The notes under the pieces were generated by a model. It was not told the origin of the DNA. It ran no database searches and saw only the letters and a list, made by a program, of their open reading frames with translations. The translations under genes were made by a program, and so were the position numbers. Below, in pieces: positions 17,954 to 24,832 of a stretch of DNA of 37,367 nt. The DNA comes from a virus. How positions within the stretch are numbered: the stretch's first letter is position 1; each line of letters begins with the position of its first letter. The stretch covers positions 1 to 37,367 of the IMG/VR virus record IMGVR_UViG_3300025108_000158; one strand, written 5' to 3'.

Positions 17954-18785
17954 TGAACACCTCTGTTAAATAGCGTGGACCTGAAGAGTAGGCAAAGGCT
18001 CTTAAGCCAGGCCAACAGTTTTTCTTATAGGCGCAGTAGGAGCAACCAGTGTCCAGCTTCATGTTGCCGCTCTTGCCGTCTTCCTTCGGCTTATAGCAGT
18101 GCTTTGGTGGCTCTGGTTGTTCTACCATTGTTTTAATGTGGTCTATGCGGTCACCAATGTCATAACCGATAACTTCATGGACAGGTGCTTGAGTGTCCTC
18201 GTCGTCATACATGAGGTACGACAAGTGACCGTTCTGCTTGTCCATTGCTAACCATCCGTACTGAGTTTGGCCTTCTGCTTTTGCATATCCTTTAATTTGA
18301 GAAATGTAGCCAAACGGGTCATCAAAAGCCAGATTTCCGTCCTTGAATTTTCTAAACCCAAAAGTGGACACGCTTTTAACATCAGTGACAACGCCGTCAA
18401 TTTTGCAGTCCATAGAGCCACTAATACCGTTAACTTCACACTTTTTCTGTTCATCTGTCACCTCGTGACCTGCTGCTCGTGTAAGGAATAGGAGTAGTTC
18501 TTCTATGAGATGACCATAGAGAAACTTGACGTACGTATGACCCTGCATGTCGTCGTCCTTCTCTACGTCATTCCAGACGTTCCAAAGGTAACGATCACGT
18601 CGTCCTATGTTGGACATGCGTAGCTTACGTGAGTCGTCACGCTTGCGTGTAAACTCATTACGCATAAGCTGCTTCACGGCTTCACCAAAGGTCTCAATGC
18701 AGTCCTCTATGTCTATGCCTTCAGCTACTTCTTTTGTTTCAACCAGGTTGTAAATGTCGTCTACTAATGTGTAGATGTTTTTCAT
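17922..18785 (-). CDS. PD-(D/E)xK exonuclease, Cas4/RecB-like with Fe-S cysteines
   Basis: A 287-aa nuclease. It shows H92 with E95/E96 (G-H-L-I-E-E), D126 (S-M-D-C-K-I-D) and D135-x-K137 (T-D-V-K-S), the RecB/Cas4 active-site series. Four cysteines, C230, C248, C251 and C257, are spaced like a Cas4 iron-sulfur cluster, with three C-terminal and one more upstream. It lies between DNA polymerase and endonuclease I, the position T7 uses for its gp6 exonuclease, so host DNA degradation or end processing in recombination is likely. It is not part of a CRISPR locus; none is present. Confidence 0.82.
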   Translation of the reverse strand: MKNIYTLVDDIYNLVETKEVAEGIDIEDCIETFGEAVKQLMRNEFTRKRDDSRKLRMSNIGRRDRYLWNVWNDVEKDDDMQGHTYVKFLYGHLIEELLLFLTRAAGHEVTDEQKKCEVNGISGSMDCKIDGVVTDVKSVSTFGFRKFKDGNLAFDDPFGYISQIKGYAKAEGQTQYGWLAMDKQNGHLSYLMYDDEDTQAPVHEVIGYDIGDRIDHIKTMVEQPEPPKHCYKPKEDGKSGNMKLDTGCSYCAYKKNCWPGLRAFAYSSGPRYLTEVFNEPKVQEIEI

Positions 18786-18794
18786 GGTTTAGCC

Positions 18795-20432
18795 TTAGTG
18801 GGTTTCTGCCCACGTAGTTCCGATTTGGTACTCTCCGTCCAATGGACATCTAAGTTTAAACTGTACGCCTGACGCCTTGAGGCACTCAACTGCAAGCCAA
18901 CCGAACTTCTCTGCTTGGTCTCCAGCCACTTCCGACTGTACTTCATCATGTATGTTACCTATAAATTTGTAATTAAGATCCCATTGCTGTGCATAGTCGT
19001 CAAGGATAACTAAAGCCTTCTTCATGACTATAGCACCGGCAGCCTGTAGTAGCGTGTTTAGTGCAGCATGTTCAGATCGAATTCTGAGATGTCTACCATC
19101 AAGTCCTCTGAGATAACCTCGTTTAGCTGCTCTAATAGTACGCTCTCGTAGACTTTCAAGAGCAGGTGTATTTGATAGAAATCTCCGTTTAAGGTCTGCG
19201 CCGTCAGATGCGCTGCCTCCAACGATAGTTCCGATTTTTGCGTCTCCTGCTCCATAGAGGAAAGCGTAGATGAAAGTTTTCGCTTGAGGTCTTGTTTCAA
19301 GTCCTGCAGCCAACTGATTTCTTGTATGTATATCTTCTGTGAGGAGGACATTGGTAAACTCCTTATCGTCCATGTAGTGTGCCAACATCCGTAACTCAAG
19401 GCCACTAGCGTCAAAACCTACTAATTTTTTACCTTCTGGTATGGTCCAGCAGGAGCGACACTCTTTGCCATAAGGACTATGACCTGCAGGCACTTGAGCC
19501 ATGTTAGGTGACTGGTGGGTCATGCGACCAGTAACAGCACCATTGCTAATGACTCTTCCGTGTACTCTACCGTCCTCCTTGACAGCTTCCAACCACGAGA
19601 GTACTTGCGCGTGGCGCTTCTGAAGCAACAGATATTCCAAAACTTTTGCCGCTTCAGGGACATGATCGTTTTGCTTAAGCGTCTTTTCGTCAACAACGGG
19701 CTTTCCGCTTGGCGTGAGTTCCGACCATACTGCACCTTTTGTTTCAAGTCTCTCTGCCACTTGTTGCCGTGAACCGACATTGAAAACCGTAACCTTATCT
19801 TTAAGGCGCTTCTTGGTCTTTTCAGAATACCTCTCTTCGACAATGGGTGGAAACATCTCTTGTAGTTCATACTGTATGTCATTCATGCCTTCCTTAAAGG
19901 TTGCACAGAGGTCATTGGCTAACTCTTGGTTCAAAAGCCAACCGTTGTTCTCCTGCTGCTGCACGATCCATTGAACCTTATGCTCTAACTCAATACAGTC
20001 CTTATTTTCCCAGTTCTGCATACTCTGTAGAAGCTTTTGGTGCACTGCTTCTGTAACTGCTACGTCCTGTATACAGTAATCAATCATCTCCTGTGACAGA
20101 CAAGAAAAGTCAGAATGGTCACCTTTGGGAAAGCCCAACTCATTCCCCCAATTCCTCAAAGAGTGACCACCTGACTTGCTAGGGTCAAAAAGACGTGAAA
20201 TTACCAAAGTATCGACTATGCGCTCAGAGGCTATAGAAACGCTCCAGAGGCGTTTTAAGACAGGGACATCGTACCCTATCAGGTTGTGACCAACGACGCT
20301 CACAGAGCCTTCTAGAGCCTTACAGAGCGTGTCTGGAGTGGTATGTACGGTACTGACACCATTTTCCCTGGTTACGACACACCAGATGGTTGTTGGTTGT
20401 AAACCGTCAGCTTCAAGATCCAAATAAATCAT
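18795..20432 (-). CDS. Family A DNA polymerase, T7-like, with 3'-5' exonuclease
   Basis: A 545-aa replicative polymerase. Exonuclease motifs: D5/E7 (Y-L-D-L-E-A), D55 (G-Y-D-V-P) and D123 (Y-C-I-Q-D). Polymerase motif A: D341 (F-D-A-S-G-L-E-L-R). Motif B/O-helix: R381, K385 and Y389 (A-K-T-F-I-Y-A-F-L-Y-G-A-G). Motif C: H495-D496-E497. Y389 aligns with T7 Tyr526 (E. coli Phe762), the residue that sets dideoxynucleotide discrimination. At 545 aa it is well short of T7's 704, mostly between the exonuclease and polymerase motifs, so a thioredoxin-binding loop is unlikely. The ATG overlaps the HNH gene by 20 nt. Confidence 0.93.
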   Translation of the reverse strand: MIYLDLEADGLQPTTIWCVVTRENGVSTVHTTPDTLCKALEGSVSVVGHNLIGYDVPVLKRLWSVSIASERIVDTLVISRLFDPSKSGGHSLRNWGNELGFPKGDHSDFSCLSQEMIDYCIQDVAVTEAVHQKLLQSMQNWENKDCIELEHKVQWIVQQQENNGWLLNQELANDLCATFKEGMNDIQYELQEMFPPIVEERYSEKTKKRLKDKVTVFNVGSRQQVAERLETKGAVWSELTPSGKPVVDEKTLKQNDHVPEAAKVLEYLLLQKRHAQVLSWLEAVKEDGRVHGRVISNGAVTGRMTHQSPNMAQVPAGHSPYGKECRSCWTIPEGKKLVGFDASGLELRMLAHYMDDKEFTNVLLTEDIHTRNQLAAGLETRPQAKTFIYAFLYGAGDAKIGTIVGGSASDGADLKRRFLSNTPALESLRERTIRAAKRGYLRGLDGRHLRIRSEHAALNTLLQAAGAIVMKKALVILDDYAQQWDLNYKFIGNIHDEVQSEVAGDQAEKFGWLAVECLKASGVQFKLRCPLDGEYQIGTTWAETH

Positions 20433-20733
20433 ACTGCAGTTCTTCAGGCTCCACGTAGTCAGTTTCTAAGTAGTCCTTCTCTTCCGTTGTCTTTTTTCTG
20501 TGACAGTTAGAGCAAAGGACGATACAGTTTTCTAGTTCTTTATGTATTTTGTCCCACGAATAATGATGTCCTTTTGACATCTTAAAGTTTTTCTTTGTTC
20601 TGTCAATGTGGTCAAGTTCCAACGCTTCAGGTATTTCATTATAACCACACTCTTGACAACCTCTGCTAACTTTAAAGTCCCTAATATGCTTCTTTTTCGC
20701 CAGTTCATCTGATCTTTTTCTTATTCGCATCAA
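20413..20733 (-). CDS. HNH endonuclease
   Basis: A 106-aa protein with an HNH fold. Zinc pairs are C26-x2-C29 (C-Q-E-C) and C74-x2-C77 (C-S-N-C); the catalytic D41-H42 (L-E-L-D-H-I-D) and N76/H78 follow. The N-terminus is strongly basic (R-I-R-K-R-S-D-E-L-A-K-K-K-H). It overlaps the primase gene by an ATGA and the polymerase gene by 20 nt, so it is stitched into the operon. It may be a free-standing homing endonuclease or a domesticated processing nuclease. Confidence 0.88.
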   Translation of the reverse strand: MMRIRKRSDELAKKKHIRDFKVSRGCQECGYNEIPEALELDHIDRTKKNFKMSKGHHYSWDKIHKELENCIVLCSNCHRKKTTEEKDYLETDYVEPEELQYDLFGS

Positions 20734-22337
20734 AAGTCCTCGTTTGTATTAGGATTTGCGACTTCCTGTAACCTCCCTGTTTGTTTTTCGTACTGCAGCC
20801 AACAAGCGGGTCCAGTTTCACCTGTATACCTGTTTTTGAGGACACGAACAGTAGTAGTATTTCTTACGTCTTCGTTTTCATTCTGCTGGTCACGTTCCAT
20901 ACCAATGACAATGTCGGACAACTGAGCAATAGCTTGTGAACCACGTAGTTCACCTAAGCTGATCTGTGCTCCGTCCTCGTGTGCCTTGCCTTGTGACCTA
21001 CGTAAGTGTGACACGAGGAACAAGCAGATACCTGTTTCAGCCACAAGTGTACGAAGGCGTGTCATGATCTCGTCAATGGCTTTTCTCTCGTCTCCTGACT
21101 CTTGGGAACTGACGACGATGGACAAGTGATCCAGTACGACGTACCGGCAGTCAAGTGCTTTTGCCATGTAGCGAACACGGGCGAGCAAGTTATCTGCTGA
21201 AGTTGACCCCCAATGGTCAAATAAGTAGTAACGTCCTGTTCCCAATGTGGCTTCCCAGAACGGCCGAAGCTCGTCCACTGGCGTGTCCTCTTCCAAGTGT
21301 AGGGGCCTATTTGCCGCCACCGACATGATGCCAAGACTTGTTCGGGCCAAATCTTCCTCAAGCGCCAAGACTCCAATATTGCCTTCGCATCGGCGTAGTA
21401 AATCATATTCGATTTCTCTGATAAATTGGGACTTTCCCATACCACTGCCGCTTGTGATCGTGACCAACTCATAGGGCCTATGTCCTCTTGTTATCTCATT
21501 GAGGCCGTTCCAAGGATAAGGTATGGACTTCACCTGGCGCTTTTGTACCAATGTGTCCCATGTGTCAGTCCCTGCTACAATGCCGTCAGGACGATAAACC
21601 TTTGCGTTCCACCATGCTTGCGTAAAGTCCTTAACACGGTTCGCCATGAGCATGTCACTGGCGTCCTTGAGTGGTAACTTTACTATTTTTAACTTGTTAG
21701 GACTGAAGAGGTCCTTAACTTGTTCCAGAGCGGCGTCACCGGCTTTGTCGTTGTCAAAACAGAGTACCACTTGGTCATAGGACTCAAGCCACTCAAGCTG
21801 TTCCTTGATCTCTTTGGCTGCAGAGGACGCACCGGCACGTAGTGACACCACGTCGTACTGCTTGTTGAACATTTCGTACACTGCTAAGGCGTCTAGTTCA
21901 CCTTCAGTAATAGTTATGAACTTGTTAGTAGTGCACTGTTGTTGTCCGAAAAACCCTGCTGTCTTTGGGTCTCCGTTACTAAAAAAGTTTTTGGTTTTTA
22001 CTTCTCTGATCTTAGCTGCACACACTTCACCGGTGTTAACGTCATAAAAAGGGTAGTAGTGCTTTTCTATTTCACCTGTAGAACCGTACTCAACGGTTAC
22101 GCCAAAGCGCATACAGGTTTCTTTGGATATTCGTCTGTTGGGTATTGCTGCCACTGTACCAAACATTTGTAGTGGCTTAGCTTTGGCTATCGGTATCACT
22201 TCGGACATAGTACTGTCACCGTGTGTATGGTAATCACAAACGGAACTAAAGCAATGCGTAGAACCGTCGTCGTAAATAGCAAGGGCGTCCGAAGAATTGC
22301 ACTTGGGACACCCTTCATGTCTCACAAAGTTAGCCAT
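20730..22337 (-). CDS. Primase-helicase, T7 gp4-like
   Basis: A 535-aa bifunctional replication protein. The N-terminal zinc finger has C10, C13, C29 and C34 (C-P-K-C ... H-C-F-S-S-V-C). The TOPRIM primase core follows with E145 (I-T-E-G-E-L-D-A) and D195/D197 (C-F-D-N-D-K-A-G). The RecA/DnaB-type helicase has Walker A G-S-G-M-G-K302-S, acidic A-L-E-E-D-L and L-D-H-L-S-I-V motifs and a later R-G-S-Q-A-I-A-Q-L-S-D motif. The length is close to T7 gp4 (566 aa). It primes and unwinds DNA for the polymerase encoded two genes downstream. Its ATG sits just after the SSB stop. Confidence 0.93.
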   Translation of the reverse strand: MANFVRHEGCPKCNSSDALAIYDDGSTHCFSSVCDYHTHGDSTMSEVIPIAKAKPLQMFGTVAAIPNRRISKETCMRFGVTVEYGSTGEIEKHYYPFYDVNTGEVCAAKIREVKTKNFFSNGDPKTAGFFGQQQCTTNKFITITEGELDALAVYEMFNKQYDVVSLRAGASSAAKEIKEQLEWLESYDQVVLCFDNDKAGDAALEQVKDLFSPNKLKIVKLPLKDASDMLMANRVKDFTQAWWNAKVYRPDGIVAGTDTWDTLVQKRQVKSIPYPWNGLNEITRGHRPYELVTITSGSGMGKSQFIREIEYDLLRRCEGNIGVLALEEDLARTSLGIMSVAANRPLHLEEDTPVDELRPFWEATLGTGRYYLFDHWGSTSADNLLARVRYMAKALDCRYVVLDHLSIVVSSQESGDERKAIDEIMTRLRTLVAETGICLFLVSHLRRSQGKAHEDGAQISLGELRGSQAIAQLSDIVIGMERDQQNENEDVRNTTTVRVLKNRYTGETGPACWLQYEKQTGRLQEVANPNTNEDF

Positions 22338-22338
22338 G

Positions 22339-22710
22339 TTAGAAGTCCGCAGCTTCTCCTAATTCCATCTCTGCTTCTTCTAAAACTTTTACTGCTTCCA
22401 GGTAAGTTGACACACCATGTACAGGATGTGGCTGACCTAGCTTGTACTTCAGTCGCACCTTAGAGTTGTAAGGCACTTCACCGCCATAAGGATTACCTTC
22501 AGCGTCAAAAGTCTTAACGTCGTACCGACTTTTGAACTTACGTTGTTTAGCACCTTGGTAGTCCTTGATCTTAACACCTTGAGCAGCTAACTCACTAGCG
22601 TCGTCTTCAGTCATTGTAATGGTCATAGAGAACTGACCGGTGTCCTGACCGTTGAAAACGTCGTGTTGAGTTAGGTTACTAAAGTTACAAATACCTTCTA
22701 TTACTGCCAT
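22339..22710 (-). CDS. Single-stranded DNA-binding protein, T7 gp2.5-like role
   Basis: A 123-aa protein likely of OB fold (G-Q-F-S-M-T-I-T-M-T-E-D, K-F-K-S-R-Y-D-V-K-T-F and S-K-V-R-L-K-Y-K-L strands). It ends in an acidic tail, E-E-A-E-M-E-L-G-E-A-A-D-F. The acidic end with a terminal Phe is the protein-contact signature of T7 gp2.5, which docks the polymerase and helicase. It is about half the length of gp2.5, so the call rests on fold pattern, tail and position as first gene of the replication operon. A GGAG lies about 9 nt before the ATG, downstream of a strong promoter. Confidence 0.72.
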   Translation of the reverse strand: MAVIEGICNFSNLTQHDVFNGQDTGQFSMTITMTEDDASELAAQGVKIKDYQGAKQRKFKSRYDVKTFDAEGNPYGGEVPYNSKVRLKYKLGQPHPVHGVSTYLEAVKVLEEAEMELGEAADF

Positions 22711-22742
22711 TGGAATAATCTCCGTTTTTTACTTGGGTTGCA

Positions 22743-22759
22743 ACTAGATCATGTCTAGT
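22743..22759. promoter_or_regulatory. Inverted repeat just past the SSB-operon promoter
   Basis: ACTAGA-TCATG-TCTAGT is a perfect 6-bp dyad with a 5-nt spacer. It begins about 10 nt downstream of the -10 box on the leftward strand, so it lies at or just after the transcription start. It could be an operator or a short RNA hairpin at the 5' end of the leader. It directly abuts the GTTGCAAC palindrome at 22738-22745. Confidence 0.5.
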
Positions 22760-22768
22760 CATACTAAT

Positions 22769-22798
22769 ATTATACCACATCACTGCGTGTGCAATCAA
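22769..22798 (-). promoter_or_regulatory. Sigma-70 promoter of the replication operon
   Basis: On the minus strand: -35 TTGATT (22793-22798), an 18-nt spacer, and a perfect -10 TATAAT (22769-22774) preceded by TG-G, giving an extended -10. It overlaps the last bases of the upstream gene and leaves a ~60-nt leader before the SSB ATG. It should be read by host RNA polymerase. Confidence 0.7.
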
Positions 22799-23073
22799 AT
22801 CATATTCACGTATTCGTCGTTAATGATTGTCTGCACATGGACGTACCCTTCGGGCCAATACGTGTAGGACTCTTTGAGTGCTTTTGCTGTCCTATGTACC
22901 GCAGCTTCAAAGTGTTCAAACATTCCTAGCTCCTCTTTGTAGTACCAAAAGGGTATACGTAGGACTGGCTCAGCTGGTCCGTTGTATTCGTAGTACACAA
23001 TTATCTCTGCGTCGTTACCTACAGGACCGTCATTACCAAACATTTTTGCCTGTTTGTTATCTGGTTGTTTCAC
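22795..23073 (-). CDS. Hypothetical small protein, early region
   Basis: A 92-aa protein, not recognised. I prefer the GTG at 23073, one base after the upstream stop with AGAGGA 8 nt before it, over the ATG at 23106, which would add 11 residues inside the neighbour. It contains E-I-I-V-Y-Y-E-Y-N-G-P-A-E-P-V-L-R and F-W-Y-Y-K-E-E-L-G-M-F-E-H-F-E-A-A-V-H. It is rich in Tyr and Trp, soluble and acidic. Position suggests early expression. Confidence 0.7.
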   Translation of the reverse strand: MKQPDNKQAKMFGNDGPVGNDAEIIVYYEYNGPAEPVLRIPFWYYKEELGMFEHFEAAVHRTAKALKESYTYWPEGYVHVQTIINDEYVNMI

Positions 23074-23074
23074 G

Positions 23075-23329
23075 TTAGTCGTCCTCTGGTGTTGGGAATG
23101 GATCACTGGCTTTCTCTAGGAACAATTCAAAGTCAGACCTACTGATCTTTACACTGTCGCTAGGAGCCTCTCTAGTGTCCATCTCGAGCTTAAAAACAAA
23201 AGGTATACCACCATAAGGGTCACACCTCATAATCTCGTTAGCGACGTCTCTAGCCTCACTGTAGCCAAGGCGATAGATGGAGTAGTCACCACCGGTTATT
23301 TCGTACACACTAAACTCGTCTCTAATCAT
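23075..23329 (-). CDS. Hypothetical small protein, early region
   Basis: An 84-aa acidic protein, not recognised. It contains Y-E-I-T-G-G-D-Y-S-I-Y-R-L-G-Y-S-E-A-R-D-V-A-N-E-I and ends P-F-P-T-P-E-D-D. AGGAG stands about 11 nt before the ATG, and the upstream 110 bp is the TACTACTT repeat stretch. Confidence 0.72.
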   Translation of the reverse strand: MIRDEFSVYEITGGDYSIYRLGYSEARDVANEIMRCDPYGGIPFVFKLEMDTREAPSDSVKISRSDFELFLEKASDPFPTPEDD

Positions 23330-23381
23330 ACTTAAGTTGTCTCCTGGTGTACTACAGAAGTACTACAGGAGTACTAATGTA

Positions 23382-23436
23382 GTTTACTACTATGTTTTAC
23401 TACTTAGGTTTAACTACTTCTGTTTACTACTTAGTT
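23382..23436. repeat. Short imperfect tandem repeats, GTTTACTACTTAG type
   Basis: Four head-to-tail copies start at 23382, 23394, 23408 and 23422, spaced 12-14 nt, with looser TACTAC copies on both sides (23350-23376 and 23437-23456). The array fills the gap between two leftward genes. It could bind a regulatory or initiation protein; no promoter consensus is evident in it. Confidence 0.6.
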
Positions 23437-23453
23437 AATACTTATGTACTACT

Positions 23454-23642
23454 TTAGTAGAGGGTATCAGAATCATCATCATTTGTCAAGAATAAATCTT
23501 CAGTAATAGTACCAATGCTGTCAACATTAGTATCTATGGATGAAAATAAACAGTTGTTGCATAGGTCTAGAAACTCTCCGTGGTTGTCTTTTTTTAACAT
23601 TTCTTTTTCTTCTAAGATTCTATCACATGCTTTACATCTCAT
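23454..23642 (-). CDS. Small zinc-ribbon protein
   Basis: A 62-aa protein with two CxxC knuckles, C-K-A-C (residues 3-6) and C-N-N-C (28-31), giving a likely zinc ribbon. The C-terminal half is acidic (T-N-D-D-D-S-D-T-L-Y). The start overlaps the upstream stop by ATGA. It could be a small nucleic-acid or protein-interaction factor acting early. I cannot name a family. Confidence 0.7.
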   Translation of the reverse strand: MRCKACDRILEEKEMLKKDNHGEFLDLCNNCLFSSIDTNVDSIGTITEDLFLTNDDDSDTLY

Positions 23643-23836
23643 ATGTTTTTCCAGTTGTCCCCATAAATATCTAGCATATTACGCTCAAGATCAGCTTTGG
23701 ACATCTTTTGTAAGTCCCCTTTGATCTTAAGGCGAAACATTTCTATTTCATATTCCTCAATCATAGCCATCATGTAGTCCATCTCAGCAGCACTGAAGTA
23801 GTCCGTTGGGTCTGGTGGTATCATTTGTTCAACCAT
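23639..23836 (-). CDS. Hypothetical small acidic helical protein
   Basis: A 65-aa protein, Met- and acid-rich (A-E-M-D-Y-M-M-A-M-I-E-E-Y-E-I-E-M-F), ending I-Y-G-D-N-W-K-N-I. Its ATG overlaps the upstream stop (TAATG) and its stop overlaps the zinc-ribbon start, so translation is coupled. Not recognised. Confidence 0.65.
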   Translation of the reverse strand: MVEQMIPPDPTDYFSAAEMDYMMAMIEEYEIEMFRLKIKGDLQKMSKADLERNMLDIYGDNWKNI

Positions 23837-24093
23837 TACTTGTTGCCTCTTGTTAAGTACTTAAGGTGATTTATAGCGTCTGCCAGTTGTTGCATTCGCT
23901 CTAGTTTTTGCCGGTGTTGTTCGTTTAGGTCTTCCACTGTTAACTGCAGTTTAGCCATAGCAGTGTTCATACGTCCATAATCAGGTTCAGCGTCTGGATC
24001 GTACTCAGGCTCTACATAGTGTTTATAAATACCTTTGCCTTCTAACCTGTCGTAATAGTCATCATGCCAAACGTCTGCTGTTTCTCTTGTCAT
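23836..24093 (-). CDS. Hypothetical small protein
   Basis: An 85-aa protein, not recognised. The N-terminus is rich in Tyr and Asp (W-H-D-D-Y-Y-D-R-L-E-G-K-G). The C-terminal half is a coiled-coil-like helix (L-T-V-E-D-L-N-E-Q-H-R-Q-K-L-E-R-M-Q-Q-L). It begins two bases after the stop of the sigma-region-4-like gene. Confidence 0.7.
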   Translation of the reverse strand: MTRETADVWHDDYYDRLEGKGIYKHYVEPEYDPDAEPDYGRMNTAMAKLQLTVEDLNEQHRQKLERMQQLADAINHLKYLTRGNK

Positions 24094-24095
24094 CT

Positions 24096-24260
24096 TTAGT
24101 TCTCCTTTGCTCCTACGTACTTCTTGAGCCTATCAGATTGCTTTAACTTTTTCAATGCCTGGTATTCAGTTTGTTGAACTTCAGCACGTGTAATATTTAA
24201 CACTTTTGCAACTTCTTCTTGAGTCATAAAGTAGTCGCTTACGTGGCTACGTTTCTTCAC
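24096..24260 (-). CDS. 54-aa HTH protein resembling sigma-70 region 4.2
   Basis: A short gene starting at GTG 24260, whose GTGA overlaps the stop of the membrane gene upstream; an internal ATG at 24227 would give 43 aa. The core M-T-Q-E-E-V-A-K-V-L-N-I-T-R-A-E-V-Q-Q, then T-E-Y-Q-A-L-K-K-L-K-Q-S-D-R-L-K-K-Y, aligns without gaps to the helix-turn-helix of sigma-70 region 4.2 (T-L-E-E-V-G ... T-R-E-R-I-R-Q-I-E ... A-L-R-K-L). Regions 1-3 are absent. At the positions that read the -35 box in E. coli, R584 and Q589 are kept but E585 is Ala and R588 is Gln. It may act as a sigma-mimic, co-activator or RNA polymerase appropriator, or simply as a small DNA-binding regulator. It lies in the early region of a phage with no polymerase of its own. 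Confidence 0.78.
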   Translation of the reverse strand: MKKRSHVSDYFMTQEEVAKVLNITRAEVQQTEYQALKKLKQSDRLKKYVGAKEN

Positions 24261-24382
24261 TTCCTGGTTGCTCCCTTTGGTTTAGTTTTGAATCTCTCAT
24301 AGAGTGAGCACATGGCCCACCAAAAGCCAACACCTATTATTAGTAGTGCTATGTCCCAACATGGCTGCCATTGTTCAAACAT
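24257..24382 (-). CDS. 41-aa single-pass membrane protein
   Basis: A short gene with the start at 24382, 8 bases inside the end of the upstream gene. After M-F-E-Q-W-Q-P-C-W-D comes a membrane segment (I-A-L-L-I-I-G-V-G-F-W-W-A-M, residues ~11-24), then a basic tail (F-K-T-K-P-K-G-A-T-R-K) that by the positive-inside rule faces the cytoplasm. Its TGA overlaps the GTG of the sigma-region-4-like gene. Not recognised. Small early phage membrane proteins often inhibit host functions or block superinfection, but nothing here shows which. Confidence 0.7.
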   Translation of the reverse strand: MFEQWQPCWDIALLIIGVGFWWAMCSLYERFKTKPKGATRK

Positions 24383-24596
24383 TGTCCAAAACTCCTATAG
24401 CCTGTGCAAACTCTTTACGTGTGTTAAAGTCCTCTAAGGCGTCACCTACGTCGCTGTAGATCAACATGTTGCCTACGTAGTCCCCATCCTGACGCCACAC
24501 AATGTGTGCACTGTTTATGTCTGAGTAGCCACAGTAAACTTTTGTTTTACCGTTGTACATGTCAAAGCTTGTGAAGTAATCTACTGATGATTTCAT
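24375..24596 (-). CDS. Hypothetical small protein
   Basis: A 73-aa protein, not recognised. Beta-rich with many aromatics (V-D-Y-F-T-S-F-D-M-Y-N-G-K-T-K-V-Y-C-G-Y), ending in a helix (E-D-F-N-T-R-K-E-F-A-Q-A-I). It is joined by overlaps to both neighbours (4 nt upstream, 8 nt downstream). Confidence 0.68.
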   Translation of the reverse strand: MKSSVDYFTSFDMYNGKTKVYCGYSDINSAHIVWRQDGDYVGNMLIYSDVGDALEDFNTRKEFAQAIGVLDNV

Positions 24597-24829
24597 GATA
24601 CTAGTTCCTCAATGTCTGACTGCGGCACCTCGTAAGCTTCAGCACCTTGCAACCATTGGTTGATATGTTTGGTTGTAGTTGGGCTAAACTTCTTTTGTGT
24701 ACGTATGTACCCTCTGTTCGGTAGCCATGCTGCTACCGGTGTTTCGTAGCTAAAGAGAATGTCCATTGGTCCAGTGTGTAGATCATAGGTGACCTGTGTT
24801 GTGTTGCTTCCTAGTTGCTTTAGTTTCAT
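24593..24829 (-). CDS. Conserved small phage protein
   Basis: A 78-aa protein. The pattern L-G-S-N-T-T-Q-V, then I-L-F-S-Y-E-T-P-V-A-A-W, then S-P-T-T-T-K-H-I-N-Q-W-L recurs, as I remember it, in many phage and plasmid early regions as a protein of unknown function. No catalytic residues are apparent. Translationally coupled to the next gene (ATGA at 24593-24596). Confidence 0.75.
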   Translation of the reverse strand: MKLKQLGSNTTQVTYDLHTGPMDILFSYETPVAAWLPNRGYIRTQKKFSPTTTKHINQWLQGAEAYEVPQSDIEELVS

Positions 24830-24832
24830 CGC

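Noticed and set aside
19515-22463. Plus-strand frames opposite the polymerase and primase genes
   Set aside because: They oppose clearly recognisable enzymes, lack domain features and have no promoters or ribosome-binding sites.
22795-23106. ATG at 23106 as start of the 22795 gene
   Set aside because: It would overlap the neighbour by 32 nt; the GTG at 23073 has AGAGGA at the right distance and sits one base after the upstream stop.
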